Origin: Hyphomicrobiales bacterium
GTDB lineage: Bacteria; Pseudomonadota; Alphaproteobacteria; Rhizobiales; Aestuariivirgaceae
Reading direction: 5' to 3'
DNA: 6,114 bases
NCBI GenBank assembly: GCA_014380505.1
Contig: JACMJT010000187.1
Location: 1 to 6,114 of the forward strand
Positions 1 to 6,114 of this stretch are shown here, in pieces. The translations under genes were made by a program, and so were the position numbers. Below the pieces are notes generated by a model. That model made no database searches. It was not told where the DNA came from and saw nothing but the letters and a program-made list of their open reading frames with translations. How positions within the stretch are numbered: position 1 is the first letter of the stretch; each line of letters starts with the position of its first letter.

Positions 1-1044
1 CGTGGCGAACGAATTGATGACGCCCCCCAGCATCTTGTCCTGGGCCGGATCGTAAATCGGCCCAACCTTCACCGTTCGCTCGCCCGTGAGTGGCTTCTTC
101 GGATCGACGGGTGCCGCGATCTTGAGCTGACGCGGAATGGCCCACGATGGCTGCTTCTGGTTCTTTTCGATGAGCTCCAGCGCCTGGGGCGTGAAGCTCG
201 CCACATAATAACCGGAGATGCCGCCGATCGCCTTCTGGAACGGCGTGAACATGCAGCACTTGGCCATCACCTCTCCAATTGCCTTCTGGCCCCACGGCAT
301 GGCCCCCAACATCGAAGTCACATCGAGCATGGCATGATGCTCGGCCGGATTGCGGTCGATCCACGCCAGCAGATTGGCAATGTCGGCATTGGAATAAGTG
401 GTGGCCCCTGTCGTCTCATGGCCCACGCCGACGAACAGCTTGATGCCCATGCGCTCCAGTTCGGCGGAGGAGGGGATCGTGCCTTCCTCGCCCGCGAAGT
501 GAATGCGGGACTCATCGCCGTTCCGCGCATAACGCATCATTTCGATAATCTGCGCGCCCCAGGATTGCCGGAAGAATCCCCCGGCCTTCGCCGCTTCCGA
601 TTCAGGCGCCGGCGTGTCGACGAACACATGCTGGCTCTTGTCGTTGACAGTGATGAGATGGAGCGCCGCCGCCGTAAAACCCGAATGCCCCCCGCCCAGC
701 CCCACCGCCATTTTGTTGGATTTGGGAAAGCCGAAATACCGGTGAATCTCCCGCATCATGTCGAGCAGGAACTTGTCGGCGGGATAGCCCCGATGCATGG
801 AGCGGCCGATTTCAGCCGCGGTGAACGGCCCCACATCCTTTCCCGTGTCGTCGAGCTTGCGGTAATTCTTCTCCAGCCAGCGCTCGAACTCAAAGCGTAT
901 CAGGCGGGAATCCACCTCGTCGGCCGCCCCGTCGGTGATCGGCCCCACGCCGAAGAACGGGTTTTTCGTGCGGGCGGGCGGCCCGCCCTTGGTCGCCTCA
1001 ATCGATGCCTCGCGCTGTGTCCGGAGTTCCGCGGCTGTCCTCAT
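1..1044 (-). CDS. SerC-like class V PLP-dependent aminotransferase, C-terminus cut by window edge
   Basis: The minus-strand reading frame is open from the ATG at 1044 to base 1, giving 348 codons; the C-terminal end lies outside the window. The best family match is phosphoserine aminotransferase (fold-type I, class V), which makes 3-phosphoserine from 3-phosphohydroxypyruvate and glutamate in the cytoplasm. Visible landmarks in order are: a family-like Gly-Pro near residues 34-35, GRSMHRG at 80-86 (compare GRSHRS in alphaproteobacterial SerC, whose His-Arg binds substrate phosphate), the cofactor loop GGGHSG at 117-122, HETTG at 209-213, the PLP aspartate D241 in LDVTS, and the Schiff-base lysine K271 in FQKAIGG. 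WAIPRQ at 301-306 matches the WPLPK segment of SerC. The protein is divergent: it has about 25 extra N-terminal residues and an insertion of roughly 35 residues around 43-78, so the substrate is not certain. The ATG is preceded by a G-rich stretch (1052-1056) at 7-nt spacing. I am sure of the fold and moderately sure of the SerC role. Confidence 0.7.
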   Translation of the reverse strand, partial: MRTAAELRTQREASIEATKGGPPARTKNPFFGVGPITDGAADEVDSRLIRFEFERWLEKNYRKLDDTGKDVGPFTAAEIGRSMHRGYPADKFLLDMMREIHRYFGFPKSNKMAVGLGGGHSGFTAAALHLITVNDKSQHVFVDTPAPESEAAKAGGFFRQSWGAQIIEMMRYARNGDESRIHFAGEEGTIPSSAELERMGIKLFVGVGHETTGATTYSNADIANLLAWIDRNPAEHHAMLDVTSMLGAMPWGQKAIGEVMAKCCMFTPFQKAIGGISGYYVASFTPQALELIEKNQKQPSWAIPRQLKIAAPVDPKKPLTGERTVKVGPIYDPAQDKMLGGVINSFAT

Positions 1045-1061
1045 CAAGAATCCCCCACTTA

Positions 1062-1087
1062 CTTCCCCTCTCGCAAGGGAGAAGGAG
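1062..1087 (-). repeat. Imperfect GCAA/TTGC-loop hairpin in the aminotransferase leader
   Basis: Two pyrimidine/purine-rich arms, 1062-1072 and 1077-1087, fold around a four-base GCAA loop on the plus strand (TTGC on minus). There are five pairs next to the loop, two mismatches, then four more pairs; two of the pairs are G-T, if read as plus-strand RNA. It resembles the common intergenic palindromes of alphaproteobacteria of the form CCCCTCTC-loop-GAGAGGGG, in degraded shape. It lies 18 bp upstream of the aminotransferase ATG and so would be in its mRNA leader. It could be an intergenic repeat remnant or a weak leader hairpin; no T-run follows, so I do not call it a terminator. Confidence 0.4.
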
Positions 1088-1125
1088 AGTTTCTATGCCT
1101 GCTGATTTACCTGCTACGCGCCCAA

Positions 1126-1150
1126 AACCGCCGCAAGAGCAGCCGGTTCC
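1126..1150 (-). promoter_or_regulatory. Weak EcfG-like promoter candidate for the aminotransferase gene
   Basis: On the minus strand GGAAC (1146-1150) is followed after 16 bases by GGTT (1126-1129), one base away from the CGTT of the EcfG -10 element. It sits about 80 bp upstream of the aminotransferase ATG in non-coding DNA, a sensible place for a promoter. One near-match of this quality is expected by chance in a window of this size, so this is only a candidate. Confidence 0.2.
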
Positions 1151-1276
1151 GCCAAACGATGAGAATTGAAGACTCTCGACAGGCACTAAGCCGCTGGCCA
1201 GATAGTCGTTTCAGGCAACCGAGGATTTTTTCTAGGGCTTTGCCGGCTGCTCAGCCATCGATAGATGGCGCCACTC

Positions 1277-1726
1277 TCACCGGTAGCGGTCCACCTTTTG
1301 TATGGGCGCCGTGGGGCGGAATGCTTTTGCAGGCCAGCGGCCGCATTGCCCCAAATTGTTTCGGGTGCGGCCGGGCTGGCAGCCCCGTGGCCGGGCCTTG
1401 CGCCCCGTCAAGCGCTCTTGCGTCCCAAGCGCGCGCTTCTCTTGTGAAACCGCCGCCATCGCCGGCTCTATCTTGTCGGTATCCGGCTCGATCCTGTCCG
1501 TATAGAGTTTCTGGGTGGGCCGGGAACCCCCTTGCGGTATAACTGTTCCACCCTCTTCGGCGATCGTTGTGATGGGGGGAGCCTGTGATAAAGTCGAAAT
1601 CGCGGGCCACAGCGCGAGAAACGCGGCACTCGAACAGCAAAACCCGAGCGCTATGCCCCACAGCAAGCCGGGGGTGTCCGGGCCGTTTTCGCGATGGCGC
1701 ACAGGCGGTTTTTGTTTCATCGTCAT
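1277..1726 (-). CDS. Small single-pass membrane protein with basic Cys-containing periplasmic tail, function unknown
   Basis: I do not recognise a named family. From the ATG at 1726 the protein has 149 residues. A basic N-terminus (KQKPPVRHR) is followed by one hydrophobic segment at about 18-43 containing LLWGIALGFCC and AAFLALWPAI. The positive-inside rule predicts N-in and a tail of about 105 residues in the periplasm. The tail carries a heptad repeated twice (YTDRIEP, DTDKIEP; about 75-88) and then a basic C-terminal part with two cysteines, C116 and C128, in the pattern C-x-P-G-x-x-x-N-x-x-G-x-C. I recall similar short motifs from small exported alphaproteobacterial proteins. The two cysteines could form a disulfide. 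An in-frame TTG at 1780 would add 18 residues, but the best promoter (1745-1774) lies downstream of it, and AGGCAGGCGA just before 1726 is an acceptable though imperfect ribosome site. A further ATG is at 1720. Overlapping longer frames have Arg/Pro/His-rich shadow composition. Moderate confidence that it is expressed. Confidence 0.6.
   Translation of the reverse strand: MTMKQKPPVRHRENGPDTPGLLWGIALGFCCSSAAFLALWPAISTLSQAPPITTIAEEGGTVIPQGGSRPTQKLYTDRIEPDTDKIEPAMAAVSQEKRALGTQERLTGRKARPRGCQPGRTRNNLGQCGRWPAKAFRPTAPIQKVDRYR
1462..1503 (-). repeat. Two tandem 21-bp repeats inside the membrane-protein gene
   Basis: Bases 1462-1482 and 1483-1503 are adjacent 21-bp units that agree at 18 of 21 positions. 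The unit is seven codons, so the duplication keeps frame and encodes two versions of the heptad (Y/D)-T-D-(R/K)-I-E-P. The differences give conservative changes (Arg/Lys) or single substitutions (Tyr/Asp). This is a small in-frame expansion in the predicted periplasmic linker. Confidence 0.9.
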
Positions 1727-1744
1727 TCCGTCGCCTGCCTGCAG

Positions 1745-1774
1745 TATATATGTGACAGTGATTCGGCGCTGCAA
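1745..1774 (-). promoter_or_regulatory. Candidate sigma-70 promoter of the small membrane-protein gene
   Basis: On the minus strand TTGCAG (1769-1774) and TATATA (1745-1750) are separated by 18 bases. Transcription would begin near 1738, about 12 nt before the ATG at 1726, which is a short leader but leaves room for the purine-rich AGGCAGGCGA. The site is the only AT-rich block in this gap. It supports the ATG start over the upstream TTG. Confidence 0.5.
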
Positions 1775-1814
1775 TTTCAATGCGTTCCGGAGGCCGGCTG
1801 AGCGGATGTTGAAT

Positions 1815-1846
1815 TGGTGAGCCGGGCGCGGGTCGACCGCGCGACC
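1815..1846 (-). repeat. Degraded copy of the tRNA-Lys 3' end (att-like or tRNA remnant)
   Basis: These 32 bases match the 3' end of the intact tRNA-Lys gene (2697-2728) at 29 of 32 positions, in the same orientation. The similarity begins exactly at the final A of CCA and stops at the variable-loop edge of the T arm; beyond both ends the sequences differ. In the copy the T stem (GCGCG/CGCGC) is intact, the T loop reads GTCGACC instead of TTCGATC, and one acceptor-stem base is changed (G67 to C). No anticodon arm, D arm or 5' acceptor half is present next to it, so it cannot be a functional tRNA. A 3'-end-only copy downstream of the intact tRNA is the usual arrangement left by site-specific integration into a tRNA gene. 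Confidence 0.85.
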
Positions 1847-1857
1847 GGCAAGGCCGA

Positions 1858-2127
1858 TTATCCCAGTCTATCCAATTCGAAGCCCACCCAGAAAAATGCT
1901 GTCTCGCCACATTTTTCGCAGCAGACCGGCTGTTCCCATTCATCAATCGCAGGGTAAGGTTCGGTCGTGCAGCCGGTGAGGCATTTCTCGCCATCCAGCG
2001 ACCATGCATGATCGCAACGCTCCGGGCTGAGGGGATGAACGGCAATATCGATAACCAATGATGGCGCATTCTGCATAAGAATCGAATCCGAATCAGTTGT
2101 GGTTGGTCCCACAGAAAGATACCGCAT
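1858..2127 (-). CDS. Small cysteine-rich, probably zinc-binding protein of unknown function
   Basis: This is an 89-residue frame; I do not recognise the family. It contains six cysteines (38, 49, 53, 69, 70, 73) and two histidines (31, 40), all in the second half. The arrangement C-D-H-A-W at 38-42, followed about 30 residues later by C-x-x-C-G (70-74), resembles the C-x-H-x-W ... C-x-x-C-G pattern of small zinc-ribbon proteins. That is the reason for the zinc inference. Composition is mixed and acidic, unlike the shadow frames here. The gene lies 62 bp downstream of the receiver-domain gene on the same strand and may share its transcript. Its TAA is 11 bp from the tRNA 3'-end remnant. The start is uncertain: ATG 2127 (89 aa) and ATG 2076 (72 aa, starting MQNAPS) both lack a clear Shine-Dalgarno, and the first 17 residues look unstructured, so the shorter form is plausible. 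Confidence 0.6.
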   Translation of the reverse strand: MRYLSVGPTTTDSDSILMQNAPSLVIDIAVHPLSPERCDHAWSLDGEKCLTGCTTEPYPAIDEWEQPVCCEKCGETAFFWVGFELDRLG

Positions 2128-2189
2128 TCGCTTGGGCAGAGGGAGTAAGGAATGCGCTTGGGAACTCTCAGTTCTGCCGCACCTTGGGG

Positions 2190-2576
2190 CTAACTCAAAG
2201 TGTTGCGGTGGCTTTTATCGCCCAGCAAATCGCCCAGCGCCCGGCTCAGGGTGCTGCTCTCACAGGGCTTAGGAACACGTAGGGCGCTTCTGAGCCGTTC
2301 GGGAATGCCCGCTGCCGTATAACCGGTGATGAGAAGAAAAGGCACCCCGTTTTCTCGCAAAAGATCGGCGATCTTGGCGCTGCTGAGACCTGCGAGGTTT
2401 ACATCGAGCACGGCAACATCAAAATCAAGTTCCGCCGCCAATATGAGCCCGGTCACCAAATCCCGTGCGCTGTCCACCACACGGTATCCCAATTCGGTGA
2501 GAGTATCCTCTAGTTCCAGTAGGACAAGAGGTTCATCTTCAACAATGAGGACTCGTGGCCGCAACTCGTCTCTCAT
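2190..2576 (-). CDS. Single-domain response regulator (REC only, FATGUY type)
   Basis: The 128-residue protein is a complete stand-alone receiver domain with no output domain. All phosphotransfer residues are visible: the acidic pair E13-D14 in VLIVEDEP, the phosphoacceptor D58 in VLDVNLAG, T84 in LLITGY and the conserved lysine K103 in VPKP. The ITGY after beta-4 and the GIPERLR helix that follows match the FATGUY subfamily of receivers. That subfamily is typical of Alphaproteobacteria, where members relay phosphate from HWE/HisKA2 kinases and some modulate the PhyR-NepR-EcfG general stress response. ATG 2576 is preceded by GAGG (2582-2585) at 5-nt spacing. A consensus EcfG promoter lies about 43 bp upstream, so stress induction is likely. 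No partner kinase is in the window; the downstream neighbour is the cysteine-rich protein. Without an output domain it must act by protein contact or as a phosphate shuttle or sink. Confidence 0.9.
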   Translation of the reverse strand: MRDELRPRVLIVEDEPLVLLELEDTLTELGYRVVDSARDLVTGLILAAELDFDVAVLDVNLAGLSSAKIADLLRENGVPFLLITGYTAAGIPERLRSALRVPKPCESSTLSRALGDLLGDKSHRNTLS

Positions 2577-2581
2577 CTCGA

Positions 2582-2585
2582 CCTC
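2582..2585 (-). promoter_or_regulatory. Ribosome binding site deciding the response-regulator start
   Basis: GAGG on the minus strand, five bases before the ATG at 2576. It is the clearest Shine-Dalgarno among the minus-strand genes here. An out-of-frame ATG overlaps the start of the GAGG. Confidence 0.7.
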
Positions 2586-2618
2586 ATAATTTTACGCATA
2601 CAACGCCCACTCTTTCCT

Positions 2619-2643
2619 AACGCCCATTCCCCCTCGGTGTTCC
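2619..2643 (-). promoter_or_regulatory. EcfG-type general stress promoter of the response-regulator gene
   Basis: On the minus strand GGAAC (2639-2643) and CGTT (2619-2622) are separated by exactly 16 bases. This is the consensus recognised by EcfG sigma factors in Alphaproteobacteria (GGAAC, 16-17 bases, CGTT). Transcription would start near 2612, giving a leader of about 35 nt before the ATG at 2576, with a good ribosome site in it. GGAAC occurs about a dozen times in the window on either strand, so a perfect match at one of two spacings is expected by chance about 0.1 times. Its position directly before a FATGUY regulator makes it convincing. Confidence 0.85.
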
Positions 2644-2696
2644 CAAAAAAGGCAAAGTTTTAGCGAAGGTTGATCTCTTATTCTTTGATAGTGCTA

Positions 2697-2771
2697 TGGT
2701 GAGCCCGGCGCGGATCGAACGCGCGACCTACTGATTAAAAGTCAGACGCTCTACCACTGAGCTACGGGCCC
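2697..2771 (-). tRNA. tRNA-Lys, anticodon UUU
   Basis: The minus strand folds into a complete cloverleaf of 75 nt including an encoded CCA. The acceptor stem is GGGCCCG with CGGGCTC (one G-T pair), discriminator A. The D arm is GCTC/GAGC. The anticodon arm has loop CTTTTAA with TTT at 2737-2739; four stem pairs are perfect and the outermost is a T-T mismatch. The T arm is GCGCG, loop TTCGATC, CGCGC. U33 and A37 are as expected for a lysine tRNA reading AAA/AAG. It is divergent from glmU and upstream of the response-regulator gene. Its 3' end is duplicated at 1815-1846. Confidence 0.97.
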
Positions 2772-2800
2772 TCGCGAGTGATCCCCGTGAAAGCGGGCGG

Positions 2801-2829
2801 ACCATAGTTGCGGGGGAAAGGCGGGTCAA
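2801..2829 (-). promoter_or_regulatory. Sigma-70 promoter of tRNA-Lys
   Basis: On the minus strand TTGACC (2824-2829) and TATGGT (2801-2806) are separated by 17 bases. The start would be near 2794, about 23 nt before the mature tRNA. The 5' leader holds a small hairpin (CCCG 2784-2787 with CGGG 2794-2797) and the palindrome CTCGCGAG at the tRNA 5' boundary. A strong core promoter is what a stable-RNA gene needs. Confidence 0.8.
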
Positions 2830-2835
2830 TAGCCG

Positions 2836-2860
2836 GGAACTTTAGGTTAACGCTCGCGTC
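2836..2860 (+). promoter_or_regulatory. Weak EcfG-like promoter candidate upstream of glmU
   Basis: GGAAC (2836-2840), 16 bases, then CGTC (2857-2860), one base off the EcfG consensus, 69 bp before the glmU ATG. No convincing sigma-70 site is seen in this gap; TTGACT at 2892-2897 has no good -10 partner. A match with one error is near chance expectation, so confidence is low. Confidence 0.2.
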
Positions 2861-2929
2861 ACAATATCGCCGCCGCGGTCCGGTTCATGCTTTGACTGGT
2901 AAGTGGAATCCTGAAATGACACGTCAACC

Positions 2930-4288
2930 ATGACAGATGTAGCAATCATCGTGCTGGCGGCGGGCAAGGGAACCCGCATGAAATCGGCCCTGCCCAAGGT
3001 CCTGCACCAGGCGGCGGGCCGCAGCCTGCTCGCCCATGTCTTGCATGCCGTCAAGGCGCTGGTGCCTACGAAAACCGTGGTGGTGGCCGGCCCCGGCATG
3101 GCTCCCGTCGAGGCAGAAGCCAAGGCCGTCATCCCCGGCGCCGCCATCGTCATTCAGCAGGAGCGCCTGGGCACCGCCAACGCCGTAGCCCAGGCAAAGC
3201 CCGAGCTTACGGAGTTTAACGGCACTGTGCTGGTGCTCTATGCCGATGCGCCGCTCATCCAGCCGGACACCGTCAAGACCCTTGCCGCCACGGTATCGGC
3301 CAAAAACCCCATGGCCGTCCTCGGCTTCGAGGCGGCAAATCCCGAAGGCTACGGCCGCCTTCTCCGCAATACCGCGGGCGCCGTCACGGCCATCCGCGAG
3401 GAACTGGATGCCTCGCCCCAGGAGCGCTCCACCACGCTTTGCAATTCCGGCATCATGGCAATTGCTTCCAAAATGCTGTGGAGCCTCATCCCCCGCATCG
3501 GCAAGGCCAATGCCAAGAAGGAATACTATTTGACCGACCTCGTCGGCTTGGCCGTGGCCGAAGGGGCCGAAGTGGGCCTCACCACCTGTCCCGAGTGCGA
3601 AGTGCTCGGCGTCAACGACCGCGTCCAGCTTGCCGCCATTGAAGCAGGCCTCCAGGCCCGCCTTCGCCGCCAGCACATGCTGAACGGCGTCACCCTCACG
3701 GCACCGGAAACCGTCTTCTTCTGCGTCGATACGGTGATCGGGCAGGACGTGACCATCGGCCCCCATGTCATCTTCGGCCCCGGCGTCACCGTGTCTGACA
3801 ATGCCGAGATCCTCGCCTTCTCCCATATCGAGGGCGCAAGCATCGGCGCTGGCGCCCGCATCGGCCCCTACGCCAGGCTTCGCCCCGGCGCTCAAATCGG
3901 CGCACACGCCCATATCGGCAATTTCGTTGAAGTGAAGAAGGCCATGATCGGCCAGGGCGCCAAGGCCAATCATTTGTCCTACATCGGCGATGCTAACGTG
4001 GGCGCCAACACCAATATCGGGGCAGGGACCATCACCTGCAATTACGACGGCTATGATAAGCACCTCACTGAAATCGGCGAGAATGTTTTCGTGGGCTCAA
4101 ACACTGCATTTATCGCGCCGGTGAAAGTGAACGATGGCGCCAATATCGCCGCCGGCAGCGTCATCACCAAGGATGTCCCCGCCGATGCCCTCGCTATCAG
4201 CCGCGCCGAGCTGCATATCCACGATGGCTGGGCCGCCAAATACCGCGACATCAAAAAGGCCCGCAAGGCCGTAAAGACCAAGGGCTGA
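2930..4288 (+). CDS. glmU: Bifunctional GlmU: GlcNAc-1-P uridyltransferase / GlcN-1-P acetyltransferase
   Basis: GlmU performs the last two steps to UDP-GlcNAc in the cytoplasm: acetyl-CoA-dependent acetylation of glucosamine-1-phosphate, then uridylyl transfer from UTP. At 452 residues it has the normal length. The N-terminal nucleotidyltransferase carries LAAGKGTRM (9-17) and PKVLH (22-26) for UTP, QQERLGTANA at 76-85, the metal-binding aspartate D106 in YADAPL, GYGR at 140-143, NSG at 172-174 and N229 in VND. The left-handed beta-helix begins near 255 with hexapeptide repeats and holds acetyltransferase residues R318 (RLRPG), K336, catalytic H348 (NHLSYIGD), NYDG at 371-374 and K377. E. 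coli has Gly where this protein has Ala105; I expect no loss of function. The ATG is placed so that the Rossmann beta strand follows at once, but no strong Shine-Dalgarno is visible. glmS follows after 15 bp, probably in one operon. Confidence 0.97.
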   Translation: MTDVAIIVLAAGKGTRMKSALPKVLHQAAGRSLLAHVLHAVKALVPTKTVVVAGPGMAPVEAEAKAVIPGAAIVIQQERLGTANAVAQAKPELTEFNGTVLVLYADAPLIQPDTVKTLAATVSAKNPMAVLGFEAANPEGYGRLLRNTAGAVTAIREELDASPQERSTTLCNSGIMAIASKMLWSLIPRIGKANAKKEYYLTDLVGLAVAEGAEVGLTTCPECEVLGVNDRVQLAAIEAGLQARLRRQHMLNGVTLTAPETVFFCVDTVIGQDVTIGPHVIFGPGVTVSDNAEILAFSHIEGASIGAGARIGPYARLRPGAQIGAHAHIGNFVEVKKAMIGQGAKANHLSYIGDANVGANTNIGAGTITCNYDGYDKHLTEIGENVFVGSNTAFIAPVKVNDGANIAAGSVITKDVPADALAISRAELHIHDGWAAKYRDIKKARKAVKTKG

Positions 4289-4293
4289 GGGAG
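4288..4293 (+). promoter_or_regulatory. Shine-Dalgarno of glmS overlapping the glmU stop
   Basis: AGGGAG begins on the last base of the glmU TGA and ends 10 nt before the glmS ATG. It fixes the glmS start and supports coupled translation from one mRNA. Confidence 0.8.
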
Positions 4294-4303
4294 AGCAAGC
4301 GCC

Positions 4304-6114
<1,811 letters not shown>

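Noticed and set aside
334..1542. A 402-codon plus-strand open frame
   Set aside because: It lies antisense to the aminotransferase and the membrane-protein gene. Its product is rich in Arg, Pro and Gly without recognisable domains, whereas the minus frame shows ordered PLP-enzyme motifs. A stop-free antisense frame is common in GC-rich coding DNA.
1523..1549. GGAAC-N16-TGTT on the plus strand, also read as an inverted GGAAC...GTTCC
   Set aside because: It lies inside the membrane-protein coding sequence and no plus-strand gene follows it, so chance is the simplest explanation.
1251..2069. A 272-codon minus-strand open frame crossing the tRNA remnant
   Set aside because: It overlaps two better-supported genes in another frame, runs through the tRNA 3'-end copy and has an Arg/Pro/His-rich composition typical of an out-of-frame shadow.
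2128..2189. Short hairpin (GAACT-GAG-AGTTC) between the receiver gene and the Cys-rich gene as a terminator
   Set aside because: Only five pairs with a three-base loop and no T-run after it on the minus strand.
2645..2650. T6 run on the minus strand downstream of tRNA-Lys as a Rho-independent terminator
   Set aside because: I found no stable GC-rich stem directly before the run. It also lies next to the -35 of the EcfG promoter, so the terminator call is not supported.
2924..4063. A 379-codon minus-strand open frame antisense to glmU
   Set aside because: Its Gly/Ala/Asp/His-rich sequence mirrors the GlmU codons and hexapeptide repeats. GlmU on the other strand has every family motif and full length.
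4289..4303. A glmS riboswitch or ribozyme before glmS
   Set aside because: The gap after glmU is 15 bp and the expected GlcN6P ribozyme is far longer and known from Firmicutes.

Overview
The window looks like chromosomal DNA of an alphaproteobacterium. Base composition is GC-rich and codons favour G or C in third position. There is a textbook EcfG-type general-stress promoter, a single-domain response regulator of the alphaproteobacterial FATGUY type, a class V aminotransferase that aligns best with alphaproteobacterial phosphoserine aminotransferases, and a glmU-glmS gene pair. I cannot name the genus.

Layout. All genes left of about 2800 are on the minus strand and those to the right are on the plus strand. 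From the left: a SerC-like PLP aminotransferase cut by the left edge (1-1044); a small single-pass membrane protein with a periplasmic tail (1277-1726); a 32-nt degraded copy of the 3' end of a tRNA-Lys gene (1815-1846); a small cysteine-rich, probably zinc-binding protein (1858-2127); a stand-alone receiver-domain protein (2190-2576) with its EcfG promoter (2619-2643); and an intact tRNA-Lys(UUU) gene with encoded CCA (2697-2771) and its own sigma-70 promoter (2801-2829). Reading the other way are glmU (2930-4288) and glmS (4304 to the right edge, only about the last five residues missing).

How the parts work together. GlmS makes glucosamine-6-phosphate, and GlmU acetylates and uridylylates glucosamine-1-phosphate to UDP-GlcNAc. 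The pair is therefore a compact amino-sugar operon for peptidoglycan and LPS precursors, lacking only GlmM, which is not in the window. This part is ordinary housekeeping DNA.

The most interesting part is about 880 bp long. It lies between the intact tRNA-Lys 3' end and a same-orientation imperfect copy of that 3' end. It contains exactly the response regulator (with its EcfG promoter) and the cysteine-rich protein. This is the geometry of a tRNA-targeted insertion flanked by attachment-site copies, but no integrase is present and the repeat has drifted (29 of 32 positions match). It could be an old, shrunken island carrying a stress-regulated signalling pair, or simply a tRNA duplication remnant.
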